DNA from: CALOFP01 sp942492635
GTDB taxonomy: Bacteria; UBP6; UBA1177; CALOFP01
Reading direction: 5' to 3'
Assembly (NCBI GenBank): GCA_942492635.1
Contig: CALOFP010000001.1
Span: 806,001-870,000, forward strand
DNA length: 64,000 nt
Part shown: one piece after another, positions 1 through 7,738 of the stretch
Position numbering within the stretch: position 1 is the stretch's first letter
Layout of the letters: every line of letters starts with the position of its first letter
The notes under the pieces: model-generated
Seen by the model: only the letters and a program-made list of their open reading frames with translations
Databases searched by the model: none
What the model was told of the DNA's origin: nothing
Position numbers and translations under genes: made by a program

Positions 1-500
1 TTCTTATCCGCAATCCGTGTAAATCCACCGGCTAGAGAGACTGCTTCCACAACTGACAGAGTGTCCTTGATTACATATCGACCAGCATTCTTGACTTCAC
101 CCAAAACGTAGACCCCCTTACTCCTGAAATCTTTTACAAGAACAGTGACCTGAGGATTTTTAATAAAGCCATCCAGAAGAGAGTTCTCAATTTTCTTGGC
201 AAGCTGGAAATTGTTCAGACCGAGAACGGAAATATCGCCTATTAGAGGCAGCGTTACCATTCCCTCGGGACTTACCTGGTACTCTCCGCTGATCTCCTTT
301 TCACCGTAGACATCAACTTTCAGGATATCTCCTGAACCGATTATAAAACCGGATGAAATCATCCTGTTCAGTTCGCTTGTAATTTTCACATTTCTTTTCT
401 CTTCATCACTCTTTACTGTCTCTGTCTTTTTCCCAAATTGCAGTGTACAGGAAAGAAACCCGAAGATAGAAATAGAAAAGATCAAAAACGCTTTTTTCAT
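1..500 (-). CDS. Wza-like outer-membrane polysaccharide export lipoprotein (OPX), 3' part cut off
   Basis: The frame opens at ATG 500 and runs off the window start, giving about 166 residues. The N-terminus has a short hydrophobic stretch ending in a lipobox (FLSC, Cys at about residue 18), so it should be an outer-membrane lipoprotein. The next part matches the polysaccharide export family: IIGSGDILKVDVYGE, then a Poly_export-type stretch (VSPEGMVTLPLIGDISVLGL), followed by a SLBB-like segment (GVYVLGEVKNAGRYVI...AVSLAGGF). Family knowledge: such proteins form the outer-membrane exit or coupling piece for capsule or exopolysaccharide. It starts 31 bases after the beta-barrel gene on the same strand, so the two are probably co-transcribed. 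Whether it has the membrane-spanning D4 helix cannot be seen. Confidence 0.88.
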   Translation of the reverse strand, partial: MKKAFLIFSISIFGFLSCTLQFGKKTETVKSDEEKRNVKITSELNRMISSGFIIGSGDILKVDVYGEKEISGEYQVSPEGMVTLPLIGDISVLGLNNFQLAKKIENSLLDGFIKNPQVTVLVKDFRSKGVYVLGEVKNAGRYVIKDTLSVVEAVSLAGGFTRIADK

Positions 501-531
501 AAAAGTTTTCCTTTGATTTTCATAAGAGAAT

Positions 532-1815
532 TTAGTAGTCGACAACAATTGAGAGCATGGAACTATGAGTTGTGTAATCGTAAAAGACCTCACCGATTTT
601 TTGCTGATCTCCATCCAAGAGCACTGTGGAATGATCGGTATCTCTCATTTCAAATGAATAGTTAAGAGCTAGACCCAACCAGTTGGTTATGTTGTATGCA
701 ATGTTTGGTGAGACTTTATAGAGAATATCATCTCTTGTCTTGCCACTCTGTTCGTCTGTCACATTTTCACCGAAAGCAAGAAATCTGACATTTCCTTTAA
801 GAGAAAGAAGAAGCTTCTTTCCCAAAAGTTTATACCACACACCGGCATAGATCTTATCCTGACGGTAATACTGATAGTCCGAAGACGGAGTGTAGTTTCT
901 CAAATATCCGAGTTTTGCAATCAGCATTTCCGAATGCTTGTAAACAACTTCTGCGCCTGCGGTTACATCCTGTTTTTCGGTGAAGGAGAAGGTGTTCACA
1001 TAACCGGTGCTTAATTTGAGCGAAAACTTTGGGGTTATCTGACCTATGATACCTCCGAAGATATTGAGAGGAAGGGAGTTCTGACGGTCTCTTTCATCTC
1101 CTGAGTTATAATAATCCTGAAAAACAACAGAAGTGTTCAGAAAAAGGGCTGTTTTCGGGAAAAACTTCCACTTTGCATACAAATTCCCTCGATATGAAAG
1201 ATAGTTCTGATCACCGTAAATATCCTGCTCATAGTAGTTTAGAGAGACTCCTGCACTCAACTTAAGAAGAAGAGTTTCAGCAGGAGTAACCATAAAACCG
1301 GAAAGCTCAAATGTCTCCATTAAGTTGGCAGTCAGACCTGTGATGTTCTGACTTTCTGGAGATGAGTTCCTGGTAAATCTGTTTGAGAATTTGAATCGAA
1401 AAAAGGACTCCTTATTAAAAAGTCCGTCAACTTTTGAATTTATGTGAAGTGTGGAGAGATTTTCTGTCGTATCCTTCTCCTCAAGCCCAGTATAGAGATT
1501 GTAGTCCATCATTACGGAAATTCCCAGCGCCTTATCCCTGTCATCCATCAGAAACTTCAATCCAGGTGAAATATGAAAAATTATATCGGACACGGATTTC
1601 TGCTTGATACCGGACCCATCGGTTTCACTTAGAAAATAGGTCCTATCGGAACTTCTTGCAACATTCGACATGTATTCGGGTGCGAGAGATAGGTAAACAT
1701 CCAACCTGGAATTATCGGATAACCTGAAACCTTTCTGTTCTTCACCGTAAACCGCACCGATTGTAACAAAAATAATCAATATAGAAACTAGACACAATAC
1801 CACACTCTTCATCAT
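532..1815 (-). CDS. Outer-membrane beta-barrel protein, probable polysaccharide-export partner
   Basis: A 427-residue protein with a signal peptide (hydrophobic residues about 4-20, cleavage likely after VYG) and then long alternating polar/aromatic strands throughout, e.g. LYAKWKFFPKTALFLNTSVVF and a C-terminal strand ending in Tyr (SMLSIVVDY). This matches the general pattern of porin-like barrels (BBP2/OMP beta-brl type); I see no enzyme motif. It ends 31 bases before the Wza-like lipoprotein gene. In Myxococcus xanthus, barrels of this size (Wzp type) pair with short Wza-like proteins in polysaccharide pathways, so a similar role here is a reasonable inference. The start has GAGG just upstream. 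It could instead be the barrel of the envelope machine encoded upstream. Confidence 0.75.
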   Translation of the reverse strand: MMKSVVLCLVSILIIFVTIGAVYGEEQKGFRLSDNSRLDVYLSLAPEYMSNVARSSDRTYFLSETDGSGIKQKSVSDIIFHISPGLKFLMDDRDKALGISVMMDYNLYTGLEEKDTTENLSTLHINSKVDGLFNKESFFRFKFSNRFTRNSSPESQNITGLTANLMETFELSGFMVTPAETLLLKLSAGVSLNYYEQDIYGDQNYLSYRGNLYAKWKFFPKTALFLNTSVVFQDYYNSGDERDRQNSLPLNIFGGIIGQITPKFSLKLSTGYVNTFSFTEKQDVTAGAEVVYKHSEMLIAKLGYLRNYTPSSDYQYYRQDKIYAGVWYKLLGKKLLLSLKGNVRFLAFGENVTDEQSGKTRDDILYKVSPNIAYNITNWLGLALNYSFEMRDTDHSTVLLDGDQQKIGEVFYDYTTHSSMLSIVVDY

Positions 1816-1837
1816 ACAGCCTCAAACCCCATATAAA

Positions 1838-2545
1838 TCAGGTTTCTCTACTGACCACAACATCTGGAGGAGTTGTGACTTCGGTTTCTTTCTCCTCATT
1901 ATCCTCAGATATGCCCCCTTCACTCTCCGGAGTGTCGGTAGGTCCCCCTATCTGATCCGTACCTCCTGCATCGGCAGTATCATCTACAGCAGTACTTTCC
2001 TGCCCCTTCTCTGTAAGAAAATCATCGGAAAAGCCCTGTCCCATAGCTTCATTGACGTTTCCTTCTTCACCAAAGGTTCCGGTTTCTTCTTTATTTTCAG
2101 ATAGTTCTACCGTAGTGCGCTCACTTGTTCTTGCGACCTGCTTCTGACAAGCATAGGCTTCCGTCAAATACTTCTCGGCAGAATCCGAAAGCCCCCTGAT
2201 AAGAATGAATTGACTTCTGGCGGCATCAACCCTATCAATATTCAAAAGATCAATCATCCTGTACCTTGCTGAAGTAACACTTGCAACTATACCCTTGAGA
2301 CTTACAAGAACATCATCAAGACACACTTTCCACTTTATGTCCTTATCCCTGACTGCCTCCCTATTCATCTCCTCAACTCTTTTCTCGATTTTCTGGACGC
2401 TCTTCAGGAGTTCAAGAGTCTCCGTCTTCATCTGTGTTGCGGAGATTTTCTCTGTTCCAGACTCCTCCTCTGCGCTAACCTCTGCAAAAGAGAGGAAGAG
2501 AATAGATATCAAAAATAATACGACTTTTGATTTCCCGACTCTCAT
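1838..2545 (-). CDS. Secreted coiled-coil protein with acidic tail, unknown function
   Basis: About 235 residues. I place the start at ATG 2545 because GGAGGAGG lies directly upstream; an in-frame TTG at 2563 has no such site. The N-terminus is a signal peptide (VVLFLISILFLSFAEVSA, AxA-like cleavage). Residues about 35-80 and 90-150 are helical and charged (ELLKSVQKIEKRVEEMNREA), compatible with a coiled coil, with one Cys in each of two segments. The last 80 residues are Glu/Asp/Thr-rich and low in complexity. It sits between the TonB-tail protein and the beta-barrel, so it is probably a periplasmic part of the same envelope system. I do not recognise the family. Confidence 0.6.
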   Translation of the reverse strand: MRVGKSKVVLFLISILFLSFAEVSAEEESGTEKISATQMKTETLELLKSVQKIEKRVEEMNREAVRDKDIKWKVCLDDVLVSLKGIVASVTSARYRMIDLLNIDRVDAARSQFILIRGLSDSAEKYLTEAYACQKQVARTSERTTVELSENKEETGTFGEEGNVNEAMGQGFSDDFLTEKGQESTAVDDTADAGGTDQIGGPTDTPESEGGISEDNEEKETEVTTPPDVVVSRET

Positions 2546-2583
2546 TTCCACCTCCTCCTTCAAAGTCCGACCATAGCACTATA

Positions 2584-3966
2584 TCAGTTACTGGGAAAAA
2601 AGACAAATGGATACTCGATACTTACCGGACCTTCCTCCGGTCTCGGGAATCTCCATCGCTTAACAACAGATTTAATACAAGTTGCGACTTTCGGATCCCC
2701 TACCGTATCAGCTGTAATTTCTACAAGTTGAACTCTTCCTCTATCGTTAATCATGAACGTCACAGATATTTTTCCCTTGAGGTTGGGGTTTGCCTTCAGC
2801 TGCTTTTCGTAACATCTTCTTATGGCCCTTGTATGCATTCTCACGACTTTGTTAACACCTTTTCGATCGATTGTACCTTCAACTTGAGGAACACCGATTT
2901 TTGTCTTTGCCACAACTGCCTTCTTCTTGATACCTCCCTCGATACCGACTTTTGAAGATTTTGCAACTTTAAGGTCGCCTACCTTCTTAGTTTTAACTGC
3001 ACCGGCATCTCCCTTTCGGCTTCTCTGTCCAGCGCTCGTAGCGATACCGATCTGTTTCACACCGGATAGTGCCGTATCGATATCCTTATCCTTTCCGCCC
3101 TCACCAAGAACGTTCGCTATCACCATACCTTCGCTGCCTTCTCCGGCAGTTCCGATGAGCTTTAGAAGACCAATTCCGGCAACCTTCTTCTTCATCTGCT
3201 CGAGTCTCATGGCCTCTTCCTTTGCTCTGGTTGCCGCATCACGAGGCTTTCTTTTTCTGGCGACTTCCTTTCCCGACTCAGGCTTCTTTTCAGCCTCTTT
3301 CTTTCTTGCAGCGAGTTTCTTAACTTCACCCTTGACTTTAGGCGGCTTCTTCTCCTTCTCCTCCACCTTTAGCTCTTCGATTTTCGGAACGATCAATTTA
3401 GCAAAACGATTGGATATTTTTTCGATGGGAACGGGTTCCGGAGCCGGAAGACTCGTAAGCCACGAGAAAAAGATATAACCAAGAACAAAGACAACCGACT
3501 GGAGACTTATAAAAGTCCAATCAACCATCTGCGTCCATGACCCCTTAATCGATCTAGGCAACTTGAGCTTAGGAGGCCTTGGAGGCGGTGTGATGAACTG
3601 AAAAAGTACTATTGCACTTCCTACAGCAATTTTTCCACGTGCATCGGCGCTCAAGGGCAGGATAAACGTACGACCCCTCTTGTTGAGGACGCCCTTGTCT
3701 ATGACTTCCTCGACATCTACAACTTTACCCTTGATGAAAATTTTACCTGTCATACCTTTCAAAAGTACCAATTCGTATCGTCCGGACTTATAACCGAACA
3801 GCGGATATTTATCAGGCAAACTTGACGAAGGCACCACAAAATGACATTTCGGAGAATCCCCTACATAGATTGTCTCTGGTTTTCTGATGATTTGTTCGTC
3901 AAGAATACGACCATTGTAAATAACACCTACTCTCAGTACCTTTGTCGCTGGATTGGCTCGTGTCAT
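2584..3966 (-). CDS. GltG-like FHA-like/TM/TonB-tail (AgmX/PglI C-terminal) protein
   Basis: 460 residues in three parts. Residues about 8-130 form a cytoplasmic beta-rich domain resembling FHA-type or GltG N-domains (YVGDSPKCHFVVPSS). One transmembrane helix lies at about 150-172 (ISLQSVVFVLGYIFFSWL). A long Lys/Glu/Pro-rich linker crosses the periplasm. The C-terminal 95 residues form an AgmX/PglI-type TonB-like tail: HTRAIRRCYEKQLKANPNL, GKISVTFMI, VATCIKSVVKRWRFPRP, including the paired Cys typical of that family. It lies just after the ExbB/ExbD/ExbD genes, whose proton motor should energise it. This architecture matches GltG of the Myxococcus gliding machine. An intrinsic terminator precedes it at 4010-4042, so its expression may be set below that of the motor genes. 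Confidence 0.82.
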   Translation of the reverse strand: MTRANPATKVLRVGVIYNGRILDEQIIRKPETIYVGDSPKCHFVVPSSSLPDKYPLFGYKSGRYELVLLKGMTGKIFIKGKVVDVEEVIDKGVLNKRGRTFILPLSADARGKIAVGSAIVLFQFITPPPRPPKLKLPRSIKGSWTQMVDWTFISLQSVVFVLGYIFFSWLTSLPAPEPVPIEKISNRFAKLIVPKIEELKVEEKEKKPPKVKGEVKKLAARKKEAEKKPESGKEVARKRKPRDAATRAKEEAMRLEQMKKKVAGIGLLKLIGTAGEGSEGMVIANVLGEGGKDKDIDTALSGVKQIGIATSAGQRSRKGDAGAVKTKKVGDLKVAKSSKVGIEGGIKKKAVVAKTKIGVPQVEGTIDRKGVNKVVRMHTRAIRRCYEKQLKANPNLKGKISVTFMINDRGRVQLVEITADTVGDPKVATCIKSVVKRWRFPRPEEGPVSIEYPFVFFPSN

Positions 3967-4009
3967 TTAAAACCTCTGCTGTAAAAAATACAATACCACT
4001 TCCCCAAAT

Positions 4010-4042
4010 AAAAAAATACGGAGCACTTCACAGTGCTCCGTA
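4010..4042 (-). terminator. Rho-independent terminator inside the Glt-like operon
   Basis: An 11-bp perfect stem (arm TACGGAGCACT, loop of 4) spans 4017-4042. On the minus strand it is followed by a run of seven T (4010-4016). It lies between the second ExbD gene (ends 4062) and the TonB-tail gene (starts 3966), so it should cut or attenuate transcription between motor and effector genes. Confidence 0.8.
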
Positions 4043-4061
4043 CGTCAACTCAAATAAACAG

Positions 4062-4658
4062 CTACGATGCCTCATCTCCGGCATAGATTACTGCAAACTT
4101 AAATTTTGAAAACTCCGCTTGTCCGGCTGTATACATAACCTCCGTCAAAAGTCTGTATGGAGTCTCCTCATCCATAACGATCGTGCACAACCCCTTGAAC
4201 TCGACCTTAGGATTCATACTGGCAAGACGTCTCTTCTTTTCTGCCGCATCAAGAAGTACCTTGTTAAGCTGAATCAGAAAATAACTGTCTTCGCCACCCC
4301 TCTTCTGTGAAGCATCAACCTTACCGTCTTTCAACTCCAATCCAGGAATAGCCTTATTGTCGACAATTATCGCTGTTTTTGAAACTGTAACAGAGACTGT
4401 TGCCTCAGGCTTCAAAAGTGCATTGGAATTCGGTATCTGAAGATCGCTACTGGGTTCGATTGTCAGAGGATCCGTAGCGTAACTTTTCAAAAGGAAAACA
4501 AGAAGGATGGTAAGAATATCCATGAGGGAGTTGATATTCAAATCACTAACACCCTCTTCCTCTTTCTTATCCATACGTCCCTTCCGCTTTCTCTTGAGCA
4601 TCTCCTCTTCGTAGTTCGGAGAAAGATGCTCATACGTTCTTTTGTCTTCTGCCATCAT
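4062..4658 (-). CDS. ExbD/TolR-family proton-channel subunit (with intact Asp)
   Basis: 198 residues. One transmembrane helix lies at about residues 42-62 (SLMDILTILLVFLLKS), preceded by DLNIN. The Asp in LMDILT is at the position of the proton-carrying residue of ExbD (Asp25) and TolR (Asp23). The rest is a periplasmic TolR-like domain. The N-terminal cytoplasmic tail is unusually long and charged for the family (KRKRKGRMDKKEEEG). It lies 12 bases after the other ExbD gene and is followed by the terminator at 4010-4042. Family knowledge: two or more ExbD helices sit within an ExbB pentamer and drive a periplasmic partner. Confidence 0.9.
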   Translation of the reverse strand: MMAEDKRTYEHLSPNYEEEMLKRKRKGRMDKKEEEGVSDLNINSLMDILTILLVFLLKSYATDPLTIEPSSDLQIPNSNALLKPEATVSVTVSKTAIIVDNKAIPGLELKDGKVDASQKRGGEDSYFLIQLNKVLLDAAEKKRRLASMNPKVEFKGLCTIVMDEETPYRLLTEVMYTAGQAEFSKFKFAVIYAGDEAS

Positions 4659-4670
4659 ACGCTCCTTAGT

Positions 4671-5231
4671 TTAAGCCAAGCCGGCACTCAGGACAACCTC
4701 CGGGAAGAGCGGCTGCTTCTTATCGCCGTTCTTGGTCTCCCTGGCAGCATCCATGACCTGAATGATGTACTTGTACTTTGTGGTAGCTTCAGCCTGGATG
4801 ATAACCTTCGACTCACCTGGATTCGCATTTTTGATATCCGAAAGAATCTTCTGCAATCCCGAGTAGTCGTAAACCTTTCCAGGAACATTGTTGCCGGTAC
4901 TACCCTCCTTAACCTCCTCTTCTCCATCAATCTTCGGCAGAGTGGGGCCCAGAGGATCATCTTTGTTCTCGATAACCTGATCCCGGGCAAAAACTGTGAT
5001 ACCTCTGTCGGTAAGAGCGATAGTAAGTTTCAACGGCTTTTCCGAATCTTTCGGAGCAGGTGGAATCGAATCGCTCGGCCCTGCAAGCTGGGGAGTTGAA
5101 ACATTTATCACTGCAATTTTCACTGCCTCCATTGACGTCAGAAGGAGCGGAATGAGGATAAGAATAAGGTTCATCGCAGGCTTCAAGTTCAAATCTTGCG
5201 ACGGTTCAAAACCTTTTCTCTTTCTTGCCAT
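4671..5231 (-). CDS. ExbD/TolR-family subunit lacking the conserved Asp
   Basis: 186 residues, RBS GGAGGG upstream of ATG 5231. The transmembrane segment (PAMNLILILIPLLLTSME, about residues 18-36) is preceded by DLNLK and aligns directly with SLMDILTILLVFLL in the neighbouring paralogue. The position of the proton-carrying Asp is Asn here (codon AAC). The periplasmic part keeps a TolR-like layout (LKLTIALTDRGITVFA, then SKVIIQAEATTKYKYIIQVMDAAR). It is the middle gene of ExbB-ExbD-ExbD. Loss of the Asp suggests a structural rather than proton-relaying subunit in a mixed ExbD pair; that is inference from family knowledge. Confidence 0.88.
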   Translation of the reverse strand: MARKRKGFEPSQDLNLKPAMNLILILIPLLLTSMEAVKIAVINVSTPQLAGPSDSIPPAPKDSEKPLKLTIALTDRGITVFARDQVIENKDDPLGPTLPKIDGEEEVKEGSTGNNVPGKVYDYSGLQKILSDIKNANPGESKVIIQAEATTKYKYIIQVMDAARETKNGDKKQPLFPEVVLSAGLA

Positions 5232-5256
5232 TCTCTACCCTCCTAAGTAACTGTGT

Positions 5257-5904
5257 TTATTCCGCACCCTTCTCTGCTCTACTAACAAGAAGGTTAACAA
5301 GCTTGACTGAATAGAGATCTATCTCATTAATAATCTTAGCACAGAATCCCTTAACAATCATGTGAATTACCATTGCGGGAATAGCAACAATAAGTCCGAA
5401 ACCTGTTGTATTCATCGCGATAGCAATACCGCTTGCGAGCATTGCGGACTTCTGCTCGGGAGCAGCGTTGGCAACAGCTTCGAAAGCCTGAATAAGACCG
5501 AAAATCGTTCCGAGAAGTCCAACGAGTGTAGCCATATTTCCAACAACGAATATGGTTTCAACAAGTTTTGTGATTTTCGGAGTAACCTCAAGAATCGATT
5601 CTTCGATAGCATTCTGAATCTCAAGCTCTCCTCTGTTCGCTCTGGAAAGACCAGATTTAAGAACCTGCGCAAGAGCCGCATCTCCTGCAGCCGTACAAAG
5701 CTTGATGGCCTTGTCAATGTTGTTGGCCATAACAAGCTTCTGAATCTGCTTCATAAGGTTTGCACCGTTTGTGTTGAACTTGGCGATCAGGAAGAAGAAC
5801 TTCCAGAAAGCAACACCAAGAACGTAGAGAAAACAGATCGCGATGAAATCCATGAAAATGCCGCCATCTCTGTAAAACTGTCCGGCCTTTGCAAAAAATT
5901 CCAT
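5257..5904 (-). CDS. MotA/TolQ/ExbB proton-channel protein
   Basis: 215 residues with three transmembrane helices: about 18-38 (FIAICFLYVLGVAFWKFFFLI), 112-135 (VGNMATLVGLLGTIFGLIQAF) and 155-185 (IAIAMNTTGFGLIVAIPAMVIHMI). The GLLGTIFG and TTGFGLIVAIPA motifs, including the helix-3 Thr residues, are hallmarks of the TolQ/ExbB family. The start is ATG with GGAGGTG upstream. It is followed by two ExbD genes in the same direction, giving a complete ExbB-ExbD-ExbD motor set like AglR-AglQ-AglS of Myxococcus. Confidence 0.93.
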   Translation of the reverse strand: MEFFAKAGQFYRDGGIFMDFIAICFLYVLGVAFWKFFFLIAKFNTNGANLMKQIQKLVMANNIDKAIKLCTAAGDAALAQVLKSGLSRANRGELEIQNAIEESILEVTPKITKLVETIFVVGNMATLVGLLGTIFGLIQAFEAVANAAPEQKSAMLASGIAIAMNTTGFGLIVAIPAMVIHMIVKGFCAKIINEIDLYSVKLVNLLVSRAEKGAE

Positions 5905-5943
5905 GAAACACCTCCATAAAAAAATGAATTCTAAACAGGAGCC

Positions 5944-6180
5944 TTAAAAAACTCCCTTCTTATAGACACCTTCTTTAATCTTTTTTAAAAAACTGATATC
6001 CAGCTTTAAAGTCTGATAGGTGAATCTTGCCCTCGATAGAAAAAAAATCGCCTCAGGCTTTTGTATCTCACCTTTAATCTTTATCGCTTCAAACTTTATA
6101 ACCTTTCTTCCCTGCGGAGCACCATACAGATGACCAATCGTGAGAAAGAAAAGCATAAATAATATTAAATAACCTTTCAT
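5944..6180 (-). CDS. Small secreted protein between TPR lipoprotein and ExbB
   Basis: 78 residues from ATG 6180; an upstream in-frame TTG at 6189 is less likely. A signal peptide (YLILFMLFFLTIGHLYGA) precedes a compact basic domain with the pattern IKIKGEIQKPEAIFFLSRAR...LDISFLKKI. I cannot name the family. Its fixed place directly before the ExbB gene and its export signal suggest a periplasmic or outer-membrane-facing part of the same machine. Confidence 0.65.
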   Translation of the reverse strand: MKGYLILFMLFFLTIGHLYGAPQGRKVIKFEAIKIKGEIQKPEAIFFLSRARFTYQTLKLDISFLKKIKEGVYKKGVF

Positions 6181-6268
6181 GGCAAACAAACTTCTATTTG
6201 TACAACATTAAAAATAACGATTTCATCGTAGTAAATCAACTTTTTTACCTATTTTTTTCCAAAGTAAA

Positions 6269-7738
6269 TCAATTATCATCATCGTTTGAAGTGTTGTCTT
6301 TTTCTTCTATTCTTTGAGATGAAGTTCCGGGCAAGCTGGAATCTTCATCCGTTGACTCCGATGGAACATCAGCTTCTGCATCACTGTCGACCATCTTTTC
6401 AGCGTCCCTTCTTTTCAGCTCATCAAATGCCTTTGCCTCTTCTTCAGCGGCACGCCTTTTTGCTTCCATACGAGCCCTCATCTTGTTAATTCTGACGAGC
6501 TTCTTCTTTTCAATACCGGCTTCCTTGATGTATCCCCGAACCTTCTTAATCTCATCTCTATCTCTTTTAGGGACCAATTTCAAGTACTTTTCAAAGTAGG
6601 ATATCGACAGGTCAAACCTTTCCGGCTTCTGATCCCCATCCACATCAGAATCCAGATAAAGTATTGCCGTATTGTAGTAAACCGACTTCAGCAAATCTAT
6701 GGGAAGATCCTTTGTGCCTTCAATTTCAGACAGCAACTTCCTCGCCTCCTTGAATTTTGCAAGCCCTTTCATGGCAATAGCGAGGTTAATCTTTGCGGCA
6801 TGAAAATCGGGAGCAATACCCAGAGAAAATTCCAGCTCGTTCTTTGCTATCTCAAAAGATTCAATCTCCATGGCGAGAACGGCCAGCATATTACTTACCT
6901 CCGGCAGTTCGGGATTCAATCTTTTGGCCTTCTGGAAATGATCAGTCGCCGCCGCAGTCTTTCCCTCCCTGTAGGAAAGAAACCCCATCATACGTTGAAG
7001 CCTGAAGTTGTTTTCATCAATCTTTTCTGCAGTAGAGAAAATCATTCCGGCCAGTTCGAACATCTCCTTATGATAGTAGGCTGTTCCCATGTTTACCATT
7101 GCATCAACATTCTGCTCATCGTTTTTCAATGCACTTTTGGCAAAAAGAATTGCTTCATCATAATTTTTTAATTTCAAACTGAGCCATGAAAAGAAATTGG
7201 ACTTCACGACCTCATCTGGATAGTCCTTCATCAGGGTAACATAAAAATCCTTCTTGAATTTCTTTTCTTTCAGATCGATAGCCGCAAAATTGTAGAGGGG
7301 TTCAACAAAACTCTTCTCCAGCTCGAAACTTTTCAGATACCACCTCTTACTTTCAGAAATTTTACCTTCACGCTGGTAGCAAAGAGCAACATTGTAGGCG
7401 ATCCTTGCATTTAGATCATCTTTTTCAAAAGCCTTTTCCCAGGAGTCAATTGCCTTTCCGCACCCCTCAGAGAAGTAGGATTCCACTCCGACAACAAAAC
7501 CTCTTCTGGCGGGCCCGACATATTTCAAACCATCATAGGATTTCCGGACAACCTCTCCAGACTTCTCTTCAACGTCCTTTCCTTTCTCGGCAGAAACTGG
7601 CTGATCGACATCACTTTCCTCTTGAACCACCTCATCAAACCCACCTTCTTCAACTCGCGTTTTTCTAAGGGAACTCTTCGCAGGTCCGCAAGAAAGAGCA
7701 AAAAATATCACCATAAAGAGACTAAATAAACGCATCAT
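6269..7738 (-). CDS. TPR lipoprotein, GltE/AglT-like
   Basis: 489 residues. A lipoprotein signal (FSLFMVIFFALSC, lipobox ALSC with Cys at about residue 17) is followed by an acidic linker, then about eight TPR units between residues 75 and 390 (e.g. ARIAYNVALCYQREGKISES, VDAMVNMGTAYYHKEMFELA). The C-terminal 90 residues are Lys/Glu-rich helix and acidic low-complexity sequence. Its ATG overlaps the stop of the gene before it by 4 bases (ATGA), showing translational coupling. TPR lipoproteins occupy this place in Glt-type clusters; the precise equivalence to GltE is inferred from context. Confidence 0.78.
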   Translation of the reverse strand: MMRLFSLFMVIFFALSCGPAKSSLRKTRVEEGGFDEVVQEESDVDQPVSAEKGKDVEEKSGEVVRKSYDGLKYVGPARRGFVVGVESYFSEGCGKAIDSWEKAFEKDDLNARIAYNVALCYQREGKISESKRWYLKSFELEKSFVEPLYNFAAIDLKEKKFKKDFYVTLMKDYPDEVVKSNFFSWLSLKLKNYDEAILFAKSALKNDEQNVDAMVNMGTAYYHKEMFELAGMIFSTAEKIDENNFRLQRMMGFLSYREGKTAAATDHFQKAKRLNPELPEVSNMLAVLAMEIESFEIAKNELEFSLGIAPDFHAAKINLAIAMKGLAKFKEARKLLSEIEGTKDLPIDLLKSVYYNTAILYLDSDVDGDQKPERFDLSISYFEKYLKLVPKRDRDEIKKVRGYIKEAGIEKKKLVRINKMRARMEAKRRAAEEEAKAFDELKRRDAEKMVDSDAEADVPSESTDEDSSLPGTSSQRIEEKDNTSNDDDN

